From positions 7,851 through 37,094 of the forward strand of contig DCJV01000074.1 of the NCBI GenBank assembly GCA_002320555.1: a DNA stretch of 29,244 nt. Direction: 5' to 3'. Below, piece by piece: positions 7,739-14,852 of this stretch. Positions within the stretch are counted from its first letter, which is position 1, and the number at the start of each line of letters is the position of its first letter. Below the pieces are notes generated by a model. The model saw only the letters and a list, made by a program, of their open reading frames with translations. It did not search any database and was not told where the DNA came from. Made by a program: the position numbers and the translations under genes. Source of the DNA: Ruminococcaceae bacterium UBA1691 (GTDB lineage: Bacteria > Bacillota > Clostridia > Oscillospirales > Acutalibacteraceae).

Positions 7739-7775
7739 CATCTTTATGATCATCCTTTCCGTTTGAAATACCATC

Positions 7776-8351
7776 TTAGTCTGCCATCCGGGCAATACTG
7801 ATGCGTGAGGCCCCGATATCCAGCACTGCGGTAACGGCCTGCGTGATACGTTGTTGGACATAAGCGGAATCACCGCCCTCACACACAATGGCAACCCCGC
7901 GAATTTTCGGCTGGATCACCTTGATGACCAACCCCTCGTCCCGGCTGCCGTTTGACTGCAGGATAATGTATTCGCTTTCCCTACTGTTCTTTTCGTTAAC
8001 CTCCATCCCTCCTGTTTTTTCTTCGCTGCTGCGTTCGTTTGACTGCTTTTCATCTGCAGCATAGACGGATTCCACACCATTTTCCAGCGTCACCATCACC
8101 TTTGTTTTGCCTGCGCCACTGATAGAAGATACGATATCGGTCAGTCTTTTCTCAATGTCTTCTGCGTAGCTGTATTCTGTTTGGGTGGTTTCTGGTGGAG
8201 ACTGCGCCTCCTGCTTTTGTGGTAGATGGATCAGCTCAGAGGCCAAGAGCAGCAGGATGCCTGCCAACCCGACGAAGACAATAATGGTGAGCTTTTTATC
8301 CGCTTTCATTGCCTCGACAAGCTTTTCGCCCTTTTCACGAATGTGTTTCAT
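7776..8351 (-). CDS. spoIIIAG: Stage III sporulation protein AG (SpoIIIAG)
   Basis: Membrane-anchored ring protein of the SpoIIIA channel; the B. subtilis homologue forms a large multimeric ring in the intermembrane space. The 191-residue protein has a single membrane helix (about 20-41, TIIVFVGLAGILLLLASEL), a Pro/Gln linker, then the conserved YAEDIEKRLTDIVSSISGAG and KVMVTLENGVESVYA. The C-terminal part KIRGVAIVCEGGDSAYVQQR, then ITQAVTAVLDIGASRISI, is the best-conserved signature. The region about 100-125 is Ser/Glu-rich. Start at 8351 lies about 9 bases after AAGGAA. The stop at 7776 is followed by the insertion described at 7512-7760. Confidence 0.94.
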   Translation of the reverse strand: MKHIREKGEKLVEAMKADKKLTIIVFVGLAGILLLLASELIHLPQKQEAQSPPETTQTEYSYAEDIEKRLTDIVSSISGAGKTKVMVTLENGVESVYAADEKQSNERSSEEKTGGMEVNEKNSRESEYIILQSNGSRDEGLVIKVIQPKIRGVAIVCEGGDSAYVQQRITQAVTAVLDIGASRISIARMAD

Positions 8352-8386
8352 ATCCGTCCATTCCTTTTTTACAATATGAATTTTGC

Positions 8387-8869
8387 CTAGGGCTCATCGA
8401 GCTCAATGGTCACAGGACATCCGAGCGTTTGCTCCAATTTTTCTTGAATAAAGCGTTCTTTTCCCTCCTGTGTATGCGGCAAAAAGATTTTGAGCTCTGT
8501 TATAGATATGATGGAATCGTCTGCAATATCCATGTCCACCTGAATTTCCGCTCCGGTTATTCCAATTTTTACAAGCGCCTGCTGCGCTTTTTCCTCGATC
8601 TCACGGCGCGCCTGTTCCGCCAAGGAGAGGTTTACTTTTTCCAGCGCTGCTTCCATCTGGTCCTCTGCATTGCCGGAATCCAGTACCGGCATTGTGAACT
8701 TGATTCCCTTTCCCGACAGAAAAGGAGAAAGAATTGCCGATAAAAGAAAAAGCGCGATCATAACCCGCATCGCTTTCTCCGTTGCGCCCTTCGGAGAAAG
8801 CGCATGAACCAGCAGGGCGCCCACAGCGCTGAAAACGATACACAATGCCCAGCTTTGCAGGGCCTCCAT
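8387..8869 (-). CDS. spoIIIAF: Stage III sporulation protein AF (SpoIIIAF)
   Basis: A 160-residue protein with two N-terminal membrane helices (about 5-24 and 34-50, the second RVMIALFLLSAILSPFL) and a soluble C-terminal domain of about 100 residues resembling the ring-building domain of SpoIIIAG. A helix rich in Glu/Ala (about 70-100) precedes the domain, which ends LEQTLGCPVTIELDEP. Identity rests on topology and position between spoIIIAE and spoIIIAG as well as on sequence. It is expected in the mother-cell membrane as part of the feeding channel. Confidence 0.9.
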   Translation of the reverse strand: MEALQSWALCIVFSAVGALLVHALSPKGATEKAMRVMIALFLLSAILSPFLSGKGIKFTMPVLDSGNAEDQMEAALEKVNLSLAEQARREIEEKAQQALVKIGITGAEIQVDMDIADDSIISITELKIFLPHTQEGKERFIQEKLEQTLGCPVTIELDEP

Positions 8870-8882
8870 TGCGATTCCCCCT

Positions 8883-10013
8883 TTACGTACCGGATTTCAC
8901 GGAAAGCATAATTGCTGTGGAGATAATGAGCAGAACCGCGTTGAATAACAGGATCACACCCAGGATCACGAGCGCGGACGCAATGCTACGTAACAGTGCA
9001 GCCGCCTTGCCTTGTCCAAACAGATCGGCCCCCATGGCGCACAGGTTCAGCGTCAACAGCCACAAAAGCAACTCCACAAAGACCGGAAGGGCGATCAGCA
9101 ATACCGCCAGGATTCCAAACGCGCCAACTGCCCCGCGCACCAGGCTCAGGGAACTGATGATCGAACCAAGCGCATCGCTGACCGCACCGCCGACAACGGG
9201 AACAAAACTTCCAATCAGAAATTTTGCGCCTTTTGTGGCTGCACTGTCGGCTGTCCCCGCCAAAAGGCCCTTGAAAGATAAGAGGCCAACGAATACAGTG
9301 GACAGGAAGCCGAGCGTTACGGTCACCGTCTTTTTAATTGTATTGGAAATGCCGCCGAAATCAAAAACAGGCGAAAGTGCGCTGATCATACTGAAGGCCA
9401 GCAAAATCCCGATAGATGGCTTCAAAAAATAAGAGGAAAATTGTGCAATCCCCTGTGCAAATCCAAACAAGAGCGTCTGGGAGCTCAGAGCAAGCGCAGG
9501 ATTTCCGCTCGCGGCAACGATTGCAGCGTATACAGGAATAAAGGACAACATAAAATTGCTGCTCAGGCTGATCGCTGCACAGGTATGGGAGAGGCATTCT
9601 ATCACGTGGGGCAGCAGGATAATTGAGAAAAACAGCGCAGAGGTCAGGGCCATCACCTTGCTGGTCCGGCTGCTTGTGCCATTCTGAAAAGATTCGAAAA
9701 CGGCGAGCAGGATTAGAATCCCCAAAATCTGCAGTGCCGCTTTCAGCGGATTTTCCAGCTTGCCCTGCATTAAATTGAGAAACATTTCTCCCAAAGCGCG
9801 CGGCGATGTATTGAATAAGGAGCTGAAATCGATTTCTGCAATGCCAAGCTCCTCAAACAGCGCACGAGTCTCCTGCGGCAAATCTTCAAACAGCTCTGCC
9901 GCACCCGAAGCATCCAGCTGGTCACGTGCCGCATCATCCTGTTTCGCTGATACGGGGAGGATCAAAAATGTAAGAAAAAACAGTACAAGCGCTAAAATTC
10001 GAATCCTTTTCAT
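8883..10013 (-). CDS. spoIIIAE: Stage III sporulation protein AE (SpoIIIAE)
   Basis: Polytopic membrane protein of the SpoIIIA complex, 376 residues. It starts with a signal-like sequence (RILALVLFFLTFLILPVSA), followed by an acidic soluble segment (about 25-85) and about seven to eight membrane helices. Conserved stretches include SLSSNFMLSFIPVYAAIVAA, SSYFLKPSIGILLAFSMISA, LGFLSTVFVGLLSFKG, FLIGSFVPVVGGAVSDALGS and GAFGILAVLLIALPV. The family resembles permease-like subunits and may form the membrane conduit of the channel; that role is inferred in the literature rather than seen here. It is spaced 6 bases from spoIIIAD and 13 from spoIIIAF. Confidence 0.95.
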   Translation of the reverse strand: MKRIRILALVLFFLTFLILPVSAKQDDAARDQLDASGAAELFEDLPQETRALFEELGIAEIDFSSLFNTSPRALGEMFLNLMQGKLENPLKAALQILGILILLAVFESFQNGTSSRTSKVMALTSALFFSIILLPHVIECLSHTCAAISLSSNFMLSFIPVYAAIVAASGNPALALSSQTLLFGFAQGIAQFSSYFLKPSIGILLAFSMISALSPVFDFGGISNTIKKTVTVTLGFLSTVFVGLLSFKGLLAGTADSAATKGAKFLIGSFVPVVGGAVSDALGSIISSLSLVRGAVGAFGILAVLLIALPVFVELLLWLLTLNLCAMGADLFGQGKAAALLRSIASALVILGVILLFNAVLLIISTAIMLSVKSGT

Positions 10014-10019
10014 AAATCC

Positions 10020-10409
10020 TTATCCTTTTATCAGTCCGGCGGAAAGCTGAATCATCGCCTTTACAAGGGGCAGGCAAAGCAAAAGAATTGTCACTTTTCC
10101 GGCAAGCTCCACCTTATTGGAAAGCGCAGTTTCCCCGCTGTCACGGCATGCATCCGCCGCAAGCTGTGTGAGAATCGCCACTCCCAGCGCCTTGAGCAGC
10201 AGCGTGAGATATCCTGTATCGATTCCTGAGCCGTCAATCAACTCTCTGATTGCATTTATGAGATCTCCCATTGCCGAAGCGACGAGCAATAAAATTAAGA
10301 CGGAGGCTGCGAGCTGAACGACGATTGCATATTCCGGCTTATATTGCTTTAAAACGGCGCACAGCAATGCACACACGATCGCAATTGCAACAATTTTTAT
10401 AATCTCCAT
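10020..10409 (-). CDS. spoIIIAD: Stage III sporulation protein AD (SpoIIIAD)
   Basis: Small 129-residue membrane protein with about four helices: MEIIKIVAIAIVCALLCAVL, then QYKPEYAIVVQLAASVLILL, YLTLLLKALGVAILTQLAAD and KVTILLLCLPLVKAMIQL. The motif ALGVAILTQLAADACRDSGE with KVELAGK is the family signature. The ATG at 10409 gives the standard N-terminus; a longer reading into spoIIIAC has no family match. It lies 4 bases downstream of the spoIIIAC stop. Confidence 0.94.
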   Translation of the reverse strand: MEIIKIVAIAIVCALLCAVLKQYKPEYAIVVQLAASVLILLLVASAMGDLINAIRELIDGSGIDTGYLTLLLKALGVAILTQLAADACRDSGETALSNKVELAGKVTILLLCLPLVKAMIQLSAGLIKG

Positions 10410-10413
10410 AACG

Positions 10414-10608
10414 CTATAACCCGAAGATCGATTTGATATAGTTAAACAGATTCCCAATCTGCGGCACGATCATCATCAAAACGACCACAAGTCCGGCAAG
10501 CGTCGTAATCATCGCATATTCCTCGCGCCCTGAACGGGTAAGCAGCTGGTTCAGAACGGCAACAATAATGCCGATCGCAGCAATTTTAAAAATAAAATTC
10601 ACGTCCAT
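10414..10608 (-). CDS. spoIIIAC: Stage III sporulation protein AC (SpoIIIAC)
   Basis: Very small (64 residues) two-helix membrane protein of standard family length. Helices FIFKIAAIGIIVAVLNQLL and AMITTLAGLVVVLMMIVPQI are separated by a short polar loop with RSGREEYA, as in other SpoIIIAC proteins; it ends IGNLFNYIKSIFGL. It is paralogous in appearance to the first half of SpoIIIAD and presumably pairs with it in the channel base. Confidence 0.94.
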   Translation of the reverse strand: MDVNFIFKIAAIGIIVAVLNQLLTRSGREEYAMITTLAGLVVVLMMIVPQIGNLFNYIKSIFGL

Positions 10609-10691
10609 TGCCGATTATCCTTCCTTTCACAGAATCTGAATACGCCTGGTGGACAAAACTGTATGCAGTAGTTTAGTCCCTATTTTCCACT

Positions 10692-11201
10692 CTATAAAAA
10701 GAGGATCCATGCTAGAAGACCGCCCAAAACGCCGAGGCTCATGTATAGCTTTGCATATTTGCTTTTCCATTCCCGTGCCTGCACGAGCCTTTCTTCAAAA
10801 AGCCGGACGTAAAGCTGGCAAAGGCTGATTTGCCCATTGAGGTCTGTGGTACCCAATTGGGAGCCAAAGGCAAGCAGCAGCCCAATGTCCTCCCGACGCA
10901 GTGGACCAGCCGCGGAACGTTTTTTCAATGATGCGCTCCAAGCCTGCGGAAACGGGATCTCCTGTTCGCACATCCGGTTGCATACATGCAGAAAAGGCAG
11001 CTCGGAAAATTCACCACGTAGCGTTAAACGGTGCAGCAGCTCCCGCACAGGCGTACGGCAATAAGAGAGCTCATTTTGCACCGCATTGAGCAGCAGGAGC
11101 ACCTGCTCCAGCGCACGAATCCTCCGGATAGCTGCCGCGCTATAATACTGTCCCGTCCAGATGCAGGCGATCAGAATGCAGCACATCCCCACATATTTCA
11201 T
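10692..11201 (-). CDS. spoIIIAB: Stage III sporulation protein AB (SpoIIIAB)
   Basis: A 169-residue protein of usual length. It has an N-terminal membrane helix (YVGMCCILIACIWTGQYYSA) and a C-terminal one (KLYMSLGVLGGLLAWILFL), with a helical domain between containing LEQVLLLLNAVQNELSYCRTP and an LGTTDLNGQ motif. The fold is related to GspF-type proteins of type II secretion, so it probably partners the SpoIIIAA ATPase. It starts 62 bases inside the end of spoIIIAA. Confidence 0.93.
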   Translation of the reverse strand: MKYVGMCCILIACIWTGQYYSAAAIRRIRALEQVLLLLNAVQNELSYCRTPVRELLHRLTLRGEFSELPFLHVCNRMCEQEIPFPQAWSASLKKRSAAGPLRREDIGLLLAFGSQLGTTDLNGQISLCQLYVRLFEERLVQAREWKSKYAKLYMSLGVLGGLLAWILFL

Positions 11202-12153
11202 CGATCAGTTCCTCCGCCCTGTAGATTTGTGAAATCCGGCCGGGCAGTCCTCCTCCGGCAAGCAATACGACATGATCGAAGGCGCCGGTTTCCAAAAGCC
11301 GCCGCGCCTGAGGGCGGCGCAGCAAATCCTCCCGTGTTGCCGCATGGATGCTGGCAATGAATGTTACGCCTGCATTAACGCCGGCTTCGATTGCCTGTAT
11401 CTCCTCCATATTGCCAACCTCATCGCAGATGATCACCTCCGGTGAAAGGCTGCGCAAGGCGGTCAGAATGGCTTCCCCCTTCGGATATCCGCTTAAAATG
11501 TCACAGTTATATCCCAGGTCGTTCTGCGCCACACCTTCATACACGGCCGCAATTTCCTCACGCTCGTCTACTACCGCCACCCGATGGCTTTCACAGCCGC
11601 TCCCAATTGAAAGCTGGCGTGCCAGATCCCGAAGGAGCGTTGTTTTTCCACTACCCGGCCCTCCAGCCAGCAGGACGCTGGAAATCTCTTTGCGGAATAA
11701 TCTCCCGATTAGCGCATCCGCCGCGCCGATTACCTGCCGTGCAATGCGCAGATTGATTGATGCGATATCATGTACCGCTTTTGTCTTCCCGTTTTCACAT
11801 ACCGCAGTGCCACAAATCCCGGCACGATGGCCGCCCGGCAGCGTAATATAGCCGCTGCAGATGCTATCCTGATAGCTATGTACCGAATAGCCGCAGATTG
11901 CATGAAAACATTCTGTCACCTCTTCATGGCTGATCCGCACGGCGGCCGAAGACAGTATGTAGCTGACCCGCCCCATTTCACTGACAAAGCACGTCCCATT
12001 CAATCCGATCAATAAGATCGGCTGACAGCTTCTCAGACGGATCTCCTGAATCTGTGATTTGATCTGTTCCGGGATACGGCTGAGAATTTCCCGAATATGT
12101 GGGCATAAAATGGAGATGACCTGTTCATAAGAGGCTGTCCCTTTCTCCTTCAT
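11140..12153 (-). CDS. spoIIIAA: Stage III sporulation protein AA (SpoIIIAA), secretion-type ATPase
   Basis: Mother-cell ATPase related to type II/IV secretion ATPases, thought to power or assemble the SpoIIIA-SpoIIQ channel. Of 337 residues, about 1-150 form the N-terminal domain (IREILSRIPEQIKSQIQEIR, ECFHAICGYSVHSYQDSICS, GYITLPGGHRAGICG). The nucleotide-binding domain has Walker A GGPGSGKTTLLRD (about 164-176), VVDEREEIA, Walker B SPEVIICDEVGN and the ASIHA segment. The ATG at 12153 follows AAAGGAAGGAACC; longer readings upstream cross the terminator at 12296-12348 and are rejected. It opens the eight-gene spoIIIA operon, expected to be under sigma-E control. Confidence 0.95.
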   Translation of the reverse strand: MKEKGTASYEQVISILCPHIREILSRIPEQIKSQIQEIRLRSCQPILLIGLNGTCFVSEMGRVSYILSSAAVRISHEEVTECFHAICGYSVHSYQDSICSGYITLPGGHRAGICGTAVCENGKTKAVHDIASINLRIARQVIGAADALIGRLFRKEISSVLLAGGPGSGKTTLLRDLARQLSIGSGCESHRVAVVDEREEIAAVYEGVAQNDLGYNCDILSGYPKGEAILTALRSLSPEVIICDEVGNMEEIQAIEAGVNAGVTFIASIHAATREDLLRRPQARRLLETGAFDHVVLLAGGGLPGRISQIYRAEELIDEICGDVLHSDRLHLDGTVL

Positions 12154-12189
12154 TTTGGTTCCTTCCTTTCTCACGAGTAACATTCCTTC

Positions 12190-12217
12190 AAAGCGTGCTA
12201 CACTTTTATCAATATGA
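12190..12217 (-). promoter_or_regulatory. Weak candidate sigma-E promoter upstream of spoIIIAA
   Basis: On the minus strand, TCATATT at 12217-12211 fits a sigma-E -35 element. After 13 bases comes CACGCTTT at 12197-12190, a poor -10 match (CATACA-type consensus). Placement about 40 bases before the spoIIIAA start is right, and spoIIIA operons are sigma-E-dependent in studied species. Another -10-like CATATATT lies near 12260. Tentative. Confidence 0.28.
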
Positions 12218-12295
12218 GTTCTTGTCCTGAAATAGAACACGGGTTTCCACCCGTCCTTTTGCAAAATATATATGCTGCAGACCAGAAGTCCATGC

Positions 12296-12348
12296 AAAAA
12301 GGAGCCGTTACATAATCCATCAATTAGGATTGTGTAACGGCTCCTTTT
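12296..12348 (-). terminator. Strong intrinsic terminator after the glycosyltransferase gene
   Basis: A 22-base stem with one mismatch (12297-12318 with 12327-12348, core GGAGCCGTTACA), an 8-base loop, and on the minus strand a run of T directly after. A smaller hairpin GGGCCA/TGGCCC at 12363-12381 precedes it. Together they insulate the spoIIIA operon. The rest of the 12154-12469 gap holds the spoIIIA leader, with a small ACGGGT/ACCCGT hairpin at 12239-12254, and no gene. Confidence 0.85.
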
Positions 12349-12469
12349 GGAAAAACATTGCAGGGCCATGCATTGTGGCCCGCCTTCCGCGCCTTTTCCA
12401 TCGCGAATCCATGCTTTGTTACGGTCTGTTTGTAAGGTTATTTTTTCGTAATATGTCCTTTCGGCCATT

Positions 12470-14071
12470 TCAGATTTTTTGAAGGCAAAGGCAGCGCTCC
12501 TGCACGCAAGAGAAGCCCGCTGCCGCCGCAATGTTGATCACCGGAATCAAAAAAAGCAGATATCGCGCTTTGCCTTCCCAAACCAGCAGAAATAAGACGA
12601 CACCGATCAACATCATCGCACTTAACCGGAAGATCCAGCCATCCGGTTTCCACGCCAAGAGGAAGATGCCTGCAATGAGGGAAAAAAGAATCACGGACTG
12701 AAACGCCTGTTCGCAAGCAAGATACCATTTGATCAGAGGGCTATGATAGGATTCCAATGCCTGGTAATGGAAGATCGGATTTTGCGCCAGCTTTCCGGTA
12801 GCCTGATAATTTCCGGTACAAAGCATCATCTCCAGCTTATCCAAAAGGAAACGAAGATATCCTGCTGTGCCATCCATATGGATGCGCTCTTCAAACCGCG
12901 CAGCGGTCTGCTTTTCGCGTTCCTCATAGCTCGGGATAGAGCGCGTAAACTGGTCGTCGTCCGCATAATATCCCCCGATGGTTTCACGGTTCGCTCCCAT
13001 CATAAACCAGTGCGTCATTGGATACGTATACCGGTCGTCGTGCAAATTCCCGTATCCAACCGCTTTTGCAGCGAGGCTGGTGCCTGCCGCCGCAATCAGG
13101 AAGCCCACTAACAGCAAAAGGATGGTGATGCCCTTTTTAATCGCCGGACGACACAGGAAGGCAGCCGAAACATTGGTGCCTTTTTGCTGCGCTGTCCGAT
13201 CAAAAAGCACAAACAAAATTAAAGCAATCAGTCCAATTGCTGCAACTGATTTGATGCGCAGCCCCAGTCCTGCCATTAACCCGCTGCCGATATACAGCGC
13301 GATTTTCCGGATTTTTTGCCGGCGGGTAACAAACGGATTCCTGCGTGCATAAAGCCAGAGCAAAAGCGTCCATATTGGAAAGGGAAGCGCCAACGTATCG
13401 GTGTAGCAAATCGGCGCATAAAGGAAAAGCGGTATGCTGAACAGGCAAAGCAGAAGGATTTTCAAGCCGAAGCGTGTGTTGCGGCTGATCTTTCCAAATA
13501 AAAAGGCTCCATAAACGGCGAGCAAAATATGAACAACATTGAGCACATAGCTTACCCCACAGGCAACAGGCATTGTCTGCGTGTGAATCAGCCGCATAAA
13601 AAAGGCCAGATATAATAACGGATAAATCTGAAATGGATAGCGCGAAAAATAGACCGGGTCTGTCAATACGCCATCTCTCGAAAGTTCCAGAGCCGACCGC
13701 AATAGCACACCATAATCCCATGCTGGTGCAATGGAAAACAGCGCGATACATAGAATACACAATGCGCAGGCCAACACCATCAGCATGATAATCGTCTTTT
13801 TCAAATGCCGCTGATTCAGCCGGTCAATTAAAAGAAAAAGCATCCAAAGCACGAATCCGGCCGCCAGCATAGCCGCCACAGCGAAAAGGCCGTATAACAT
13901 ATTTCTGTCCCACCATTGATGCAGCGTAACGCTTGGAAACAGAATGCGATAAAATGCATATCCTACAAAAATTGTACCGACCACAACAATCGCCCATCGA
14001 TAACAAAAAGACAGTGGATGCCGCTTTCCTATCTGATATTTTCCGGACAATTTGTCTGCCACATTCTGCAT
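12470..14071 (-). CDS. Polytopic membrane glycosyltransferase (GT-C fold, GT39/ArnT-like)
   Basis: A 533-residue integral membrane protein with about 12 hydrophobic segments. An acidic residue in an early extracytoplasmic loop (SIAPAWDYGVLLRSALEL, Asp at about 119), SRYPFQIYPLLYLAFFMRLI and a late EGKARYLLFLIPVINIAAAAG match the layout of GT-C enzymes that use polyprenyl-phosphate sugars to glycosylate proteins or envelope polymers. A soluble loop of about 90 residues (about 335-425, with GYGNLHDDRYTYPMTHWFM) lies between helices. Start at 14071 has GAGGGG upstream. It stands alone between terminators and decayed sequence. Sugar donor and acceptor are unknown, and the exact family is not certain. 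Confidence 0.7.
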   Translation of the reverse strand: MQNVADKLSGKYQIGKRHPLSFCYRWAIVVVGTIFVGYAFYRILFPSVTLHQWWDRNMLYGLFAVAAMLAAGFVLWMLFLLIDRLNQRHLKKTIIMLMVLACALCILCIALFSIAPAWDYGVLLRSALELSRDGVLTDPVYFSRYPFQIYPLLYLAFFMRLIHTQTMPVACGVSYVLNVVHILLAVYGAFLFGKISRNTRFGLKILLLCLFSIPLFLYAPICYTDTLALPFPIWTLLLWLYARRNPFVTRRQKIRKIALYIGSGLMAGLGLRIKSVAAIGLIALILFVLFDRTAQQKGTNVSAAFLCRPAIKKGITILLLLVGFLIAAAGTSLAAKAVGYGNLHDDRYTYPMTHWFMMGANRETIGGYYADDDQFTRSIPSYEEREKQTAARFEERIHMDGTAGYLRFLLDKLEMMLCTGNYQATGKLAQNPIFHYQALESYHSPLIKWYLACEQAFQSVILFSLIAGIFLLAWKPDGWIFRLSAMMLIGVVLFLLVWEGKARYLLFLIPVINIAAAAGFSCVQERCLCLQKI

Positions 14072-14165
14072 GATGTCGTGCCCCTCTGTGATTGTTCAAC
14101 TTCACTTTGCACGGTTAGGCGGGATTGGGACGAGATCAATTCACTGCGAAACGATGGAGGAAACC

Positions 14166-14361
14166 ATGCAAAAAAGCTCTGATTGATAAGGGTATTATAC
14201 TCCCCTCTGGCAAAATCAGCAAGGACAAGAAAGAGGAACCTGATTGCGGGGCCTACTCGCGCGATTCATGGAAATGGGTCTGGATGGTGATGGAAGGGAA
14301 ACAAAAAGCAGTTTACGAAATTGGCTTTGTTACGATAGAACCAAAGAGATGTGCAAGATAA
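14166..14361 (+). pseudogene. Possible frameshifted small gene
   Basis: GGAGG at 14156-14160 lies 5 bases before ATG 14166, a well-formed start, but that frame stops after six codons. One frame over, beginning at the A-run 14170-14175, an open stretch continues to 14361 (ALIDKGIILPSGKISKDKKE, later KQKAVYEIGFVTIEPKR). Loss of one A would join start and body into about 65 residues. I recognise no family; it may be chance. Confidence 0.25.
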
Positions 14362-14583
14362 AATCTTCTTCATTGATTGAGGGAAATTTCCTGTATGCGC
14401 TCACTTTGATGTACTCCCTTTTAGCCGTTTCTCCCATAGGATTTGCTGTATTCAGTCCAATAGGGACACCGATAATCTGTCTAAACTTAAAAAAAGTTGT
14501 AGCATTCAGTGAGCATGCTTGTTAGCGTTAAGATGGTCCGTAAGCATACCAATTCTATCTGATTGCCAATAGATACGATTCAT
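14330..14583 (-). pseudogene. Possible frameshifted gene fragment, unknown family
   Basis: AAAGGAAA lies 5 bases before ATG 14583. That frame gives 25 residues (MNRIYWQSDRIGMLTDHLNA...) and stops at 14506. The next frame is open from just before this point to a TAA at 14330 and reads protein-like (FKFRQIIGVPIGLNTANPMG, later YIKVSAYRKFPSINEEDF). A single frameshift near 14510 would give about 85 residues. It overlaps the plus-strand candidate at its end, so at most one is real. No family recognised. Confidence 0.22.
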
Positions 14584-14712
14584 TAAGATTTCCTTTCACT
14601 GAAATGTTATATTTAGGCCAACCTCAAGTTGTAGAAAATAGTGTTTATATATCAATTATAAGCTCCTATACAAGTATTCACTTCGATTTCCATATTAAAA
14701 TTCGGGCCTGAT

Positions 14713-14741
14713 TTGCTTTTTCCTTTCGAAATGACTATAAT
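14713..14741 (+). promoter_or_regulatory. Sigma-A promoter for the LCP gene
   Basis: TTGCTT at 14713-14718, a 17-base spacer, and a perfect TATAAT at 14736-14741. Transcription would start near 14748, giving a leader of about 105 bases before the ATG at 14853. Confidence 0.8.
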
Positions 14742-14852
14742 AAGATAAAATAGCCTTCAGCTTTTGAAAAATCGTGAAAACATCGCTTTGCTTTGTCCCC
14801 GCTTATTTCCAAAGATAGAGTCAAGGCGAAAATGATGGATGAGGTGTATAAT

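Larger units (their letters stand above)
7512..7760 (-). repeat. Insertion flanked by duplicated spoIIIAH ribosome-binding region
   Basis: An 18-base sequence at 7512-7529 recurs at 7743-7760 with one mismatch (minus strand GGAAAGGATGAT[T/C]ATAAA). The promoter-distal copy precedes the real spoIIIAH ATG; the upstream copy precedes ATG AAA AAT AAA AAA AGC CAA TAG, a start that stops after seven codons. Between them are two 23-base direct copies (7549-7571 and 7652-7674) containing GAGCGCAGCGAG, and a hairpin with a T-run. SpoIIIA genes are otherwise almost contiguous here, so this is an inserted or expanded non-coding element. Small open frames inside it look spurious. Confidence 0.65.
14072..14712. 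other. AT-rich intergenic region with gene-remnant features, no intact gene seen
   Basis: About 640 bases, markedly more AT-rich toward 14340-14712. No frame in it has a convincing start, length and family match together. Two broken candidates are listed separately (14166-14361 plus; 14330-14583 minus). The right-hand part leads into the LCP promoter at 14713. Confidence 0.6.

Noticed and set aside
12154..12531. Upstream extension of spoIIIAA in frame to 12531
   Set aside because: Crosses a strong terminator, resembles no SpoIIIAA N-terminus, and the ATG at 12153 has a good ribosome site.
14244..14525. Plus-strand frame with a hydrophobic C-terminal half
   Set aside because: No good ribosome site; overlaps two other candidate remnants and matches no known membrane protein.
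14639..14695. Tiny minus-strand peptide (MEIEVNTCIGAYN) resembling a Cys-containing signal peptide
   Set aside because: Too short, no clear ribosome site or linked processing and sensor genes; chance is the better explanation.
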